Assembly (NCBI GenBank): GCA_002382975.1
Contig: DFTB01000012.1
Span: 1 to 64,000, forward strand
DNA length: 64,000 nucleotides
Source: Fibrobacter sp. UBA4223
GTDB lineage: Bacteria > Fibrobacterota > Fibrobacteria > Fibrobacterales > Fibrobacteraceae
Reading direction: 5' to 3'
Shown here one piece after another: positions 26,856 to 35,296 of the stretch (position 1 is its first letter; every line of letters starts with the position of its first letter). A program made the position numbers and the translations under genes. The notes under the pieces were generated by a model. The model saw only the letters and a program-made list of their open reading frames with translations, had not been told where the DNA came from and searched no databases.

Positions 26856-28238
26856 TTACGGTTCTTCTTCATCTTCAGAAGAAGTCGGAACGATGTCTTC
26901 TGAAGATGTCGGAACAACGGCAACGGAGGAAGAAGAAGCTGGCTTAGAACCAATGGTAAACTTTGCAGCCGTAGCCTTGGTCACATCAGCTTCAACAGGC
27001 TTGCCCGATGTTCCGTTAACATAGGGGAGCAAGATGAAGGAAATTTCCTTGGCTGTTGTGGGAACGTAGATGTCGTAGTCCGTTTCGATAGTGGCCTTCG
27101 TTGCCGATGCAGAATAGCTTTCAGCATACTCATAGTCGGCCATCAGGTCAGTCTTGTAATAGAGCCTATAACCAGCGATTTTAACCTTAGGGGCAGTCCA
27201 AGACAGATCCACTTCGTCGCTATAGTCGCCTGCAACAGCCTTAAAGTTGGTAACATTGTCCGGAGCCTTAACGCCACCGTTGGAACCCACCGTAAAGGAG
27301 AGAGAGGAGACATTGAGCTTTGCACCATCGGTAGAGTAGACCGTTCCAGAAACAGTGTAGGTAGAACCCTTTTCCCACTTGCCGCTAACGGGCTTGACGG
27401 TAACAGTCTTCTTGTCCACGGTGGCGTTCACCAGCACGGAACCACTGTTAACGGCCCATGTTGTCTTGGAGGAATCGGCCAGTTCGGTAGAGAAGGTAAA
27501 CGTGAGGCTTGTGGTGGTGTCAATCTTGTCCAGGTTGTTGGACACGGCCTGCAGCTGGGCGGCAACCTTAGACATCGTCATGATGTCCACATTAACAACA
27601 TCACCTGCTCTATAGGTTGGGCCACCAACAGTTTCATCGCCAACGAGAGCGTAGTTCTTCTTGTCAAATTCCTTCTGGCCCACAGAAATGTTGATAACGG
27701 TACCTTCCGGAAGATCCTTGAAGGTGTACTCACCATTCTTGTCGGTCTTGGTAGAAAGTTCCGAAGGAACAAAATTAGCAGGGAGCGTTGCAAAGACCGT
27801 CACTTCGGAGGCTGCGTTCTTATTACCCTTGTCATCGGTATAGAGAACAGTGCCCTTGGCGGTCACACCGGTCTTATACATGGCGACGGTAGCAATAGCG
27901 TCACCTACGCGAGCCACGTTGCCCTGGCCCTGCTCGTCCAAAGTCACCTTAGTGAGGACAGTAGCATAGCCTTCCTTAGAAACCTGGAAAGCGTGGTCAC
28001 CGATGACCTGCTTTTTCCACACAGAAAGGCCGAATTCATTTGTCTTTACCGTCTTGTCGTCCACAATGGAGTACACTTCTGCTTCTTCGATAGCAGAACC
28101 ATCATGGTTGTCCATCACCTTGAGGGTGATGGTAGCCTTGTCCTTGGCTTCGTCATTGACGTTGACGACTTCGTCAGCACCGCAAGCGGCCAGGAAAGTT
28201 CCAGCTGCGAGCAGGGCGAAAACGGATTTCAAATTCAT
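26856..28238 (-). CDS. Surface lipoprotein with Ig-like and fibronectin III domains
   Basis: The 460-aa product has a lipoprotein signal (LLAAGTFLAAC, Cys 19). It continues with a carboxypeptidase-regulatory-like domain pair (SIVDDKTVKTNEFGLSVWKK; STKTDKNGEYTFKDLPEG), an Ig-like domain (TSLTFTFSTELADS...STYTVSGTVYSTDG) and a fibronectin III domain (APDNVTNFKAV...VDLSWTAP...GYRLYYKTD). The tail is Ser/Glu-rich (SSSVAVVPTSSEDIV). The order suits an outer-surface structural or adhesion protein, and no enzyme motif is present. AAAGGAG precedes the ATG. Upstream DNA holds a TATATTGTG element near 28303 and a GTGTAA/TTACAC hairpin. Confidence 0.8.
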   Translation of the reverse strand: MNLKSVFALLAAGTFLAACGADEVVNVNDEAKDKATITLKVMDNHDGSAIEEAEVYSIVDDKTVKTNEFGLSVWKKQVIGDHAFQVSKEGYATVLTKVTLDEQGQGNVARVGDAIATVAMYKTGVTAKGTVLYTDDKGNKNAASEVTVFATLPANFVPSELSTKTDKNGEYTFKDLPEGTVINISVGQKEFDKKNYALVGDETVGGPTYRAGDVVNVDIMTMSKVAAQLQAVSNNLDKIDTTTSLTFTFSTELADSSKTTWAVNSGSVLVNATVDKKTVTVKPVSGKWEKGSTYTVSGTVYSTDGAKLNVSSLSFTVGSNGGVKAPDNVTNFKAVAGDYSDEVDLSWTAPKVKIAGYRLYYKTDLMADYEYAESYSASATKATIETDYDIYVPTTAKEISFILLPYVNGTSGKPVEADVTKATAAKFTIGSKPASSSSVAVVPTSSEDIVPTSSEDEEEP

Positions 28239-28395
28239 AGAAAACTCCTTTGGTTTTTAGTTGCCTTAAAAATAATAAAAAATGCGCAAAACAAACCAAG
28301 ACACAATATATTTTTTTCTAACAAAAGAAACAAATGCAATTAGGGAACGTTTAGAGAACACTTTCCAAGGAATTTTAGCCAGTGTAATTTTTTAT

Positions 28396-29208
28396 TTACA
28401 CAAGAGGCTGAATCTTAGCAGATAGAAATTCTCGATGAACCTGTTTATCCCCGTATTTATCCTCGGCCCCAATTTTCAGTTCTTCGTCCGTATAGCCACT
28501 GCTAATTTGTTGTAAAACAACCTTGTTGGCGGCTTCGTCATAGCAAAAATGAATTCGGAAGGTGCGGTAGGCAAGCACACCGGTTTTTGCAATTTCATCG
28601 ATGGTCAGGCGGCGGCGCGAACTGTCAAAAACATCTTTGGAGAAATTCCCATGGGAAAGCTGCACACGGGCAAAACTTTCCAAATCAAAGTCACTGTGTT
28701 CCGCAATCCAGCGGGACTGGGCTGCAAATGTTTCGGACATTTCGACGGTCCAAAGGTCGCCTTCCTGTTCCTCCACCCAGCCCGCCTTGGCATCGGGAAA
28801 GGCATCCGCCATGGGGATGTAGGGTTTGATGTCGAGCACCGGAGTGCCGTTCAGCAGGTCAGCCTCGTCTACATACAAAGTAAGACCATTGATTTTGAGC
28901 AGACGCACGCAACTGAGCCCGATAGGGTTCGGACGGTAAGGGCTACGGCTCGCAAAGGTGCCCACGCGATCCTTCCCCTTGGGCGGCACCGGCGGGCGCG
29001 TCGTCGGACGCCAACCGTCGTTTTTGTGGAACTGGAATATGACCCAGATGCGTTCGAAACCTTCCAGGTCTCGGAGCGCCATCTCAAAGTTCTGCCCCGG
29101 CTTCAGTTCGATACGGCCCGGATGCCCCACAAAGAGCCTCCCCTGCCGAGGAGCGTCGTACTTATAAACTGCATCGCCGTAGAATGTGCCGATTGGGGTC
29201 ATCTGCAT
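28396..29208 (-). CDS. trmO: TrmO-type tRNA methyltransferase (TsaA-like)
   Basis: The 270-aa product follows the TsaA/TrmO family, which uses SAM to methylate t6A37 of tRNA-Thr. Landmarks are MTPIGTFYG at the start, PRQGRLFVGHPGRIEL, LEGFERIWVIFQFHKN, GTFASRSPYRPNPIGLSCVRLL (about 85-106) and LNGTPVLDIKPYIPMAD (about 122-138), followed by the C-terminal extension typical of longer members. Start ATG 29208 is chosen because TATATTGT lies 5 nt upstream (29214-29221), so the transcript would be leaderless. The neighbouring in-frame ATG at 29202 is an alternative. It is divergent from prfA across 47 bp. Confidence 0.88.
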   Translation of the reverse strand: MQMTPIGTFYGDAVYKYDAPRQGRLFVGHPGRIELKPGQNFEMALRDLEGFERIWVIFQFHKNDGWRPTTRPPVPPKGKDRVGTFASRSPYRPNPIGLSCVRLLKINGLTLYVDEADLLNGTPVLDIKPYIPMADAFPDAKAGWVEEQEGDLWTVEMSETFAAQSRWIAEHSDFDLESFARVQLSHGNFSKDVFDSSRRRLTIDEIAKTGVLAYRTFRIHFCYDEAANKVVLQQISSGYTDEELKIGAEDKYGDKQVHREFLSAKIQPLV

Positions 29209-29213
29209 AGAGG

Positions 29214-29221
29214 ACAATATA
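29214..29221 (-). promoter_or_regulatory. Promoter element of a leaderless gene
   Basis: TATATTGT then CCTCT then ATG at 29208. Confidence 0.5.
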
Positions 29222-29255
29222 GAATTTACCGTCCTTTTTTCTACATTTGTGCCCG

Positions 29256-30323
29256 ATGAAAGACAAGGCAAAAAAACTCATTGAAAAGTACGAGGAACTG
29301 GAATCGGAACTGGGGAACCCGGAGGTTCTCGCCGACCAGGCCCGTTACAACAAGATCCACAAGCAGTACAAGGGTATCGAAAAGGCCGTGGCAAAGGCCA
29401 AGGAATACCTGCAGATGCTGAGCGACCAAGAAGAATGGAAGGCAGCCCTTGGCGATTCCGACCCCGAAATGGTGGCCATGGCCAAGTCCGAACTTTCGGA
29501 CATCGAAAAGAAACTGCCCGGCGTCACCGACGAACTGCAGATTTTGATGGTCCCCAAAGACCCCTGGGATTACCGCAATGCCACGCTGGAAATCCGTGGC
29601 GGTACCGGTGGCGACGAGTCGGCCCTCTTTGCAGGCGACCTGTTCCGCATGTACCAAGGCTATTGCAGCCGCATGGGCTGGAAGATGACCATCCAAGACG
29701 CCAGCGAAGGTACCGTGGGCGGCTACAAGGAAATCCGGGTGTTCATCGAAGGCGACAGCGTCTATGGTACTTTGAAATTCGAAAGCGGCGTACACCGCGT
29801 ACAACGCGTACCCGAAACCGAAGCCCAGGGCCGCGTACATACCTCCGCTGCGACGGTAGCTGTTCTCCCCGAAGCCGAAGAAGTGGACGTGGAAATCCGC
29901 GAAGCGGACATCCACATGGATACCTACCGTTCTTCGGGTGCTGGCGGTCAGTACATCAACAAGACGGATTCCGCCGTCCGCCTGACCCATATTCCCACAG
30001 GCGTGGTGGTGAGCTGCCAGACGGAACGCAGCCAGCTGCAGAACCGTTTGCACGCCATGGAAATGCTCCGTTCCAAGATTCTGGACGCGGTCATCGCGAA
30101 GAAGGAACAGGAAGAAGCGGCCAGCCGCAAGGCCCTGGTGGGTACCGGCGACCGTAGCGCCAAAATCCGCACCTACAATTTTCCGCAGAACCGCGTCACC
30201 GACCACCGCATAGGCCTTACGCTCTATAACCTGGACAAGGTCATCACCGGCGATTTGGACGAAATCATCAACGGACTCCAGATGGCCAACGCACAGGAGA
30301 AACTGGGGAAGTTTAATGCTTAA
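29256..30323 (+). CDS. prfA: Peptide chain release factor 1
   Basis: The 355-aa RF1 ends translation at UAA and UAG. The stop-codon-reading tripeptide region reads RVPETEAQGRVHTSA (P-E-T), which separates it from RF2 (SPF). The peptidyl-tRNA hydrolysis loop is GAGGQYINKTDSAVRLTHIPTG with intact GGQ, and NFPQNRVTDHRIG follows. Start ATG 29256 matches family N-termini (MKDKAKKLIEKYEELE); no clear ribosome binding site precedes it. PrmC, which methylates the GGQ Gln, is the next gene on the same strand after a 97-bp gap filled with REP elements. Confidence 0.96.
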   Translation: MKDKAKKLIEKYEELESELGNPEVLADQARYNKIHKQYKGIEKAVAKAKEYLQMLSDQEEWKAALGDSDPEMVAMAKSELSDIEKKLPGVTDELQILMVPKDPWDYRNATLEIRGGTGGDESALFAGDLFRMYQGYCSRMGWKMTIQDASEGTVGGYKEIRVFIEGDSVYGTLKFESGVHRVQRVPETEAQGRVHTSAATVAVLPEAEEVDVEIREADIHMDTYRSSGAGGQYINKTDSAVRLTHIPTGVVVSCQTERSQLQNRLHAMEMLRSKILDAVIAKKEQEEAASRKALVGTGDRSAKIRTYNFPQNRVTDHRIGLTLYNLDKVITGDLDEIINGLQMANAQEKLGKFNA

Positions 30324-30324
30324 T

Positions 30325-30400
30325 TGTCATCCCCGTGGAGACGGGGATCTCCTTTTTTGCAGGACGGGAAACTGGATTCCGGGTCAAGCCCGGAATGACG
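30325..30400. repeat. Two REP-like elements between prfA and prmC
   Basis: TGTCATCCCCG-TGGAGA-CGGGGATCTCC (30325-30352, followed by TTTTTT, so it may act as a terminator) and GGATTCCGGG-TCAAG-CCCGGAATGAC (30374-30399). Confidence 0.75.
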
Positions 30401-30420
30401 ATTGAGGAAGAGAGAATCTT

Positions 30421-31356
30421 ATGCCGCAGATGACAGTGCTTGAAATCTTGAACCGCACCAAGGCCTTCTTCGAAAAGAAGGGCGTGCCCGACCCGCTGCT
30501 GGACGCTCAGTACATTATCAGCCACGGTCTCAAGATGAAGAACCGCATGGACCTGTACCTGAATTTCGAGAAGCCCCTGACCCCTGCGGAACTGGATACT
30601 TTGCGCCCGCTAGTGGCCCGCCGCGGAAACCGGGAACCACTGCAGCACATTATCGGCGATACCAGTTTTCGCGGGTTTGTCATCAAGTGCGACCCTCGGG
30701 CTCTGATTCCCCGCCCGGAGACCGAATCTCTGGTAGATATGGCGAAAGACGCCCTGAAAGGAATCGAGAATCCTTTTGTCGTGGAAATCGGGACAGGAAC
30801 AGGCGCTATCTCAATTGCCTGCGCTAAAGAAATCGAAGGCGCAAAGGTTCTTGCCACCGACATTTCCGATGACGCCCTGGCCCTGGCCCGTGAAAACGCA
30901 CAGACCAACGGACTGGGGGACGACACAAAAGTCACTTCGGCGAGCTCAGCGACCTTGTCCTTCGCACAGGGCGACCTGCTGGACGCCGTTACACTCGAGG
31001 CAATCAAGAAGGCCACCGGCGATGTGTTCGGCGAAGCCTCCACAAAGATAGACTGCCTGATAGCGAACCTCCCCTACATTCCCGACGGAGAAAAGGGCAA
31101 GCTCCAGCCAGAGGTGGACAAGTTCGATCCGGCGCTGGCACTGTACGGCGGAGCCGACGGCCTTGACCTGGTGCGCAAGCTGCTGTCCCAGACCGAAGGT
31201 AAGATGAACACTGGCGCAAGCATTCTTCTGGAAATCGGTTCAGAACAGGCCGACGTCCTGAAAAGCGAAGCCACAAACTACCCCTGGCTGGAATGGACTG
31301 GCGCCCACAAGGATTATTGCGACAACATCCGCTTTGTAAGCTACAAGGCCAAATAG
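30421..31356 (+). CDS. prmC: Release factor glutamine methyltransferase
   Basis: The 311-aa SAM-dependent enzyme methylates the GGQ glutamine of release factors, here encoded just upstream. The N-terminal helical domain is followed by DTSFRGFVIKCDPRALIPRPETESLV (about 82-107), the SAM motif VEIGTGTGAISIA (about 121-133) and LATDISDDAL. The catalytic motif, normally NPPY, reads NLPYIPDG (about 222-229). An extra segment between SAM binding and catalysis (SSATLSFAQGDLLDAVTLEAIKK) makes it longer than E. coli PrmC. It starts with ATG behind GAGGAAGAGAG. Confidence 0.92.
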   Translation: MPQMTVLEILNRTKAFFEKKGVPDPLLDAQYIISHGLKMKNRMDLYLNFEKPLTPAELDTLRPLVARRGNREPLQHIIGDTSFRGFVIKCDPRALIPRPETESLVDMAKDALKGIENPFVVEIGTGTGAISIACAKEIEGAKVLATDISDDALALARENAQTNGLGDDTKVTSASSATLSFAQGDLLDAVTLEAIKKATGDVFGEASTKIDCLIANLPYIPDGEKGKLQPEVDKFDPALALYGGADGLDLVRKLLSQTEGKMNTGASILLEIGSEQADVLKSEATNYPWLEWTGAHKDYCDNIRFVSYKAK

Positions 31357-31392
31357 ATTTTTGTTCTATCTTTCCAGGAAGTGTAGGGGTAC

Positions 31393-32232
31393 ATGAGAAA
31401 GATTTGGCATACAATTCTTTTTGCTATGGCGATAATTCTCGTCAGCGGTACTGCTTTTGCCCAGGACACCGTTTATGTGATTCAGGTGGTGACTCCTGCG
31501 CAGGCGGAGGCTCTGCAAGCCCAAGACAATCCCGACCAATCTGCAAAGGAAAAACGCCAAAAAAGGCGGAGCAGTTTCTACCTGAACGGCGGCCTGGGAT
31601 TTGATTACTCCTACATCTATTACGATCACCGCTATTACGATGAACACACCCAGTATGACGGTAACGGGGCGGGTATCGCAGGAGAACTTTCGTTAGGCTT
31701 TCTCTTCAAGGAGCTTATCGCCGTCCATGGAATTTTCGACTTTTCCATAACCAACGGAGAGTACGATTTGGAAAACGGGATTCGGGAGCGACCCGTACTC
31801 AACGGCGGATACTACCAGAGAAGCGGAAACGATAACGACGCCTTTGGTAACGACCTTGAAACAACAACTATCTTGGGTGGTGCAGGAATCACGTTCTTCC
31901 CTTGGCTGCACAGCAAGCCAAATTCCTTTATGGGCGGGACATTCATCAATGCCGACCTACTGATGGGAATCATTTTACTGGACGACCCTTACTACTTTGA
32001 CATTCGCGACAATAGCCAAAGCAAGGACTGGTTCGCCTTCGCCATGAATCTCGAAATCGGAAAGGACTGGAGGGTTTCGGAAAGGACCTATGTCGGTTTC
32101 GCCCTGAAATGGCAAATCCTCGGCATTGCCTCCGGAGATGACATGGAAGGCGAAGAGGACTACGAAAACTACTACCATCACAATCACGTGATGAATTCAT
32201 TCCAGCTGCTGTTCCGCGTAAACCGGAAGTAA
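31393..32232 (+). CDS. Outer-membrane beta-barrel-like protein
   Basis: The 279-aa product has a cleavable signal peptide (ILVSGTAFAQ, about 24 residues), a short charged linker (KEKRQKRR), then alternating aromatic strands (SFYLNGGLGFDYSYIYYDHRYY, GELSLGFLFKELIAVHGIFDFS, FAFAMNLEIGKDWRVSERTYVGFALKW). It looks like an 8-12-strand barrel with acidic, Tyr-rich loops. No enzyme motif is seen. TATCTTTC lies at 31368-31375 as a possible promoter, and GTGTAGGGG precedes the ATG. It meets the next, minus-strand gene stop-to-stop with no spacer. Confidence 0.65.
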   Translation: MRKIWHTILFAMAIILVSGTAFAQDTVYVIQVVTPAQAEALQAQDNPDQSAKEKRQKRRSSFYLNGGLGFDYSYIYYDHRYYDEHTQYDGNGAGIAGELSLGFLFKELIAVHGIFDFSITNGEYDLENGIRERPVLNGGYYQRSGNDNDAFGNDLETTTILGGAGITFFPWLHSKPNSFMGGTFINADLLMGIILLDDPYYFDIRDNSQSKDWFAFAMNLEIGKDWRVSERTYVGFALKWQILGIASGDDMEGEEDYENYYHHNHVMNSFQLLFRVNRK

Positions 32233-32460
32233 TCACACCCCTACAGGGCAACCGAGGGCGCCCAGCACATATATTTCGCTTTCACCAGCGCGATAAAAGG
32301 GCAAAAGCATATCGTCATCTACAAAACTGCTATCTACCCCGCCCAGCTGGAGCTGTTCGTTGATACGGCGGCGGAATATGGAGAAACCACTATCCCAGGG
32401 GCTTTTTTCGGGGAGTTCAACAGAGTGGGTTTTATTTTCACCACGATACTTGCGATTCAT
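32233..32460 (-). CDS. Small conserved-looking hypothetical protein
   Basis: The 75-aa frame starts MNRKYRGENKTHSVELPEKS and contains a balanced mix of charged and hydrophobic residues (GFSIFRRRINEQLQLGG, DDDMLLPFYRAGESEIYVLG). AGAGGTCTGT gives a fair ribosome binding site. I do not recognise it. The absence of overlap with a better frame and the ribosome binding site support it, but length alone would not. A MITE-like element lies directly upstream. Confidence 0.5.
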   Translation of the reverse strand: MNRKYRGENKTHSVELPEKSPWDSGFSIFRRRINEQLQLGGVDSSFVDDDMLLPFYRAGESEIYVLGALGCPVGV

Positions 32461-32476
32461 ACAGACCTCTTTTTTT

Positions 32477-32636
32477 GGTCACCTCTAAAAATTCATTTTC
32501 AAAAATTTGGCTACAACACATCGTGCAGTTTCGTCACTCAAAGTGGCAAAGACCTCCAGTATTCGCCACTTTTCGTTCCTGCCTGCACTCGGTTTCGCTC
32601 AAATTTTCTTAACCAAAGCATTTTTTAGAGGTCCCC
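32477..32636. repeat. MITE-like element with terminal inverted repeats
   Basis: GGTCACCTCTAAAAA (32477-32491) and TTTTTAGAGGTCCCC (32622-32636) are inverted copies with 13 of 15 positions matching. The ~130 bp between them contain no gene. It fills most of the 32461-32786 gap. Confidence 0.5.
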
Positions 32637-32728
32637 TTTAGAAAGACACACAAACAAGAAAGTGTCTTTCTGTGCAGGTAAATATAGAATCTATCGTATG
32701 TCAAAAAGTGACAAAAAGAACGCATATA

Positions 32729-32777
32729 GATCCTCGCCTTCGCGAGGATGACGAAAAAAAATCGCGAGGATGACGAG
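32729..32777. repeat. REP-like element plus partial copy
   Basis: GATCCTCGCC-TTCGCGAGGATGACG then a second TCGCGAGGATGACG half. The hairpin may end the rlpA transcript. Confidence 0.75.
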
Positions 32778-32786
32778 AACAAGGCT

Positions 32787-33251
32787 TTATTCAATCACCG
32801 TGGCAGTGACCTTGGCATGACCCACCTTGTCAAGGCCGATATCCTTGCCGGCGGCCACACTCAAGTCTAAAATTCGACCGTCCACATAGGGTCCACGGTC
32901 ATTGACCCGTACCACTACCGAGGCCCCCGTATCGTCCCGAACCACCTTCAGTTTTGTGCCGAAGGGCAGGGACTTGTGGGCACAAGTGTAATCGTTCTGG
33001 TTAAAAATTTCGCCGCTGGCAGTCTTTTTTCCATGGAATCCCGGGCCGTAATAGCTAGCTTCGCCTTGAAGTTTGGTTCCGATTTCCGCTTTTTCCTTGG
33101 AGGCGTAATGTTTTTCAGGAAATCGGACATAGCCCTTTCGGGAAGCAATTTTCGCATTGGCAGCCGCACAGCCCGACAAAACAAACGCAAGTCCGACACC
33201 AATTACCCACAGCGTCAGTCGCGGCCCTATACCCAACTTACTCGAAGTCAT
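32787..33251 (-). CDS. rlpA: RlpA-like septal lytic transglycosylase lipoprotein
   Basis: The 154-aa product starts at the ATG at 33251, overlapping the upstream TPR gene by 14 nt. It has a lipoprotein signal (GLAFVLSGC, Cys about 22) and the double-psi beta-barrel of RlpA: GEASYYGPGFHGKKTASGEIFNQNDYTCAHKSLPFGTKLKV, then VVVRVNDRGPYVDGRILDLS. The catalytic-type Asp and His of the barrel are present. There is no SPOR domain. It should act on peptidoglycan at septa. It is the last gene of the minus-strand cell-envelope run. Confidence 0.88.
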   Translation of the reverse strand: MTSSKLGIGPRLTLWVIGVGLAFVLSGCAAANAKIASRKGYVRFPEKHYASKEKAEIGTKLQGEASYYGPGFHGKKTASGEIFNQNDYTCAHKSLPFGTKLKVVRDDTGASVVVRVNDRGPYVDGRILDLSVAAGKDIGLDKVGHAKVTATVIE

Positions 33252-35148
33252 ACATGCTGTTGTAGGTGTTCTCAAGGATTTCATCTTCCTTGCTCTTGAC
33301 CTCAGCCTTCTTTTCTTTGGGCTTCTTGTTAATTGACTCGTGATACTGGGCAGACATCTGGTCAATGTGTTCTATACTCTGCTGCACACGCCTGCGAAGC
33401 CGCTCAATTTCGGAATCGGTAATGGCAAGCCTATGGTCCAGAACCTTGGCTGCGTATTTTCCCCAAGGGGTATCCCTGTGTTTTGAACGTAATTCATTCA
33501 AGACAACACCGACACTGTCTCCTCGCTCCGGATCCATCTGGAAATACACGAACTTCATGTAAAGGGCCTGAACACCCGATTCGGTGTCGGGATAATCCCT
33601 GTACAAGCTGTCAAACGCGGCAAAGGCCGTAGCGTATGCCGAATCCACCTGTTCCATCTGGTCCAGCGGCACTTCCGACGCCACCGTCCACAGGCTTTCC
33701 GCCTGCAAATACCGTTCCTTTGCCTCGTCGTCACGGGTCTTAATAGTCACCCGCATACCCAGGTTCGCCTGAGCTTGCTTGGCATATTCCGTACCCGGAT
33801 ATTTTTCGATGATTTCCTTGTAAAGTTCTTCGGCGGTATCTTCGTCACCCTTGTACTCGTCGTAAATAAATGCCCGAGCGTACGTGGCAAGCATCACCCG
33901 CGCGGAGTCATTGGAATTCTCAATGATACCCGTCAGCCTATTTACCGCACTATCCACTTGGTCAAGCTTAAACAAGAAAAGCTCCGCTATTTGAAATTCC
34001 GTTCCAAAGAAATTATCCAAATTGGGAACAGAATCCTTCTTCAGCGAATCGTTCATATTTCGCATGGCAATCAGGCGCTTAAGCGCTTCGCTTAAAGTCC
34101 GGCTTTTTTGAGCCCAATCACAGTAATTCAGGGAACTATAGCTACTATCGTAATAAACTACAGCCTGCTCATAATTCAAGGTTTTCTGTTGCTCGTAATC
34201 ACCCATATTGTAGTAGCTACGGGCCGCATACTGCGTTTTGGGATAATCCGAATTTACCTTGCGCAATATAATGAAGGCGTCGGGGTAGCGCTCCGCCATC
34301 AGGGTCACCTCCCCCAGGCGGACCAAATACTCCGGCTGTTTCTGCTCGTAATCGGGATTCTTGAAAAGAGCCTTGTATTCGTCGGCGGCCTTCAGGTATT
34401 CTTTCTGGTTTACTAAGCACTCCGCCGCCTGCTCAGCGGCAGTCTGCCGTTCCCGAACATTCAGTTCCTGGATTTCTTTGGCCGTATAGTGTTCCCTAGA
34501 TTTCGCCCAATCTTCTTTCTTGAAATAAAGACCGGCCAGACGGAAATGAGCCTTACCCCGCATGAAGGGCGTTCCTGCCGTATCAGCAAGCACCGCCTCC
34601 AGTGCGGCAATGGCCTGGTCCGGGAATTCCGACTGTTCGTCCAACAAAGAAAGTAGATTCAGCCCCTGAAAATAATAAGGGTGGTTCTTGCTTGCAATCA
34701 CCGGCTCCAGCGCAAAGCGGCTGATGTTGTATTCATGGTTACGATAGAGACAGTAAGCCCGTTGGTATTCCACAGCCCGCATAGAGTCGTAATCGGCAAA
34801 ATACCTTTCATACTCATCGTACTTGACTATGGCCTTTCCCCATTCTCCCTTGTGGCGAAACGATTCACCAATCAAGAAAACCGCCTCGGCAGTACGCTTC
34901 TTGTTGTTGGGGAAACGCTCCAAAACTCTGGAACCTTTCTCGATAATTTTGTCGTATTTCTGGCGTTCTTCGGTTCCGGGGCTGGAATTAGTTTCATCGG
35001 GAATGCTGTCTAGCCGAGCTTCCCGAAGTTCACCCGCCTCATCGTAAAGGCGTTCCGCATTGAACATGTGGTTCAAGTAAGCACAGCAGGTGCAGCCCTC
35101 GAGGGCGAAGGCCAGCAGAACTATTGCCATGTAGCGGAAGCGGAGCAT
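33238..35148 (-). CDS. TPR lipoprotein
   Basis: The 636-aa product has a lipoprotein signal (LLAFALEGC, Cys 19) and about ten tetratricopeptide-like helical pairs, for example VFLIGESFRHKGEWGKAIVKYDEYERYF, AHFRLAGLYFKKEDWAKSREHY and AAEQAAECLVNQKEYLKAADEYKALF. A charged tail (KKPKEKKAEVKSKEDEILE) closes it. BamD-like assembly or a peptidoglycan scaffold are options. TATCTTTA ends 5 nt before the ATG with no ribosome binding site. Translation of rlpA is coupled to it. Confidence 0.75.
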   Translation of the reverse strand: MLRFRYMAIVLLAFALEGCTCCAYLNHMFNAERLYDEAGELREARLDSIPDETNSSPGTEERQKYDKIIEKGSRVLERFPNNKKRTAEAVFLIGESFRHKGEWGKAIVKYDEYERYFADYDSMRAVEYQRAYCLYRNHEYNISRFALEPVIASKNHPYYFQGLNLLSLLDEQSEFPDQAIAALEAVLADTAGTPFMRGKAHFRLAGLYFKKEDWAKSREHYTAKEIQELNVRERQTAAEQAAECLVNQKEYLKAADEYKALFKNPDYEQKQPEYLVRLGEVTLMAERYPDAFIILRKVNSDYPKTQYAARSYYNMGDYEQQKTLNYEQAVVYYDSSYSSLNYCDWAQKSRTLSEALKRLIAMRNMNDSLKKDSVPNLDNFFGTEFQIAELFLFKLDQVDSAVNRLTGIIENSNDSARVMLATYARAFIYDEYKGDEDTAEELYKEIIEKYPGTEYAKQAQANLGMRVTIKTRDDEAKERYLQAESLWTVASEVPLDQMEQVDSAYATAFAAFDSLYRDYPDTESGVQALYMKFVYFQMDPERGDSVGVVLNELRSKHRDTPWGKYAAKVLDHRLAITDSEIERLRRRVQQSIEHIDQMSAQYHESINKKPKEKKAEVKSKEDEILENTYNSMYDFE

Positions 35149-35153
35149 AGGAG

Positions 35154-35161
35154 TAAAGATA
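35154..35161 (-). promoter_or_regulatory. Promoter element of a leaderless gene
   Basis: TATCTTTA then CTCCT then ATG at 35148. Confidence 0.5.
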
Positions 35162-35194
35162 CAAAAATAGATGAGAAGAAGGGGAAAACTGGCT

Positions 35195-35296
35195 AGTTAT
35201 CAGTCATCAGTTTTCAGTCCTGAGAGTTGTTGGCTCCAAGAAGTTCCTTTCTAATGTCTCATTACCCGCAACTCAGAACTCACAACTCAGAACTCT
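35195..35296. repeat. Heptamer tracts
   Basis: AGTTATC, AGTCATC, AGTTTTC, AGTCCTG (35195-35222) and CAACTCA, GAACTCA, CAACTCA, GAACTC (35269-35296). The stop codon of the upstream TPR gene lies in the second tract. Confidence 0.7.
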
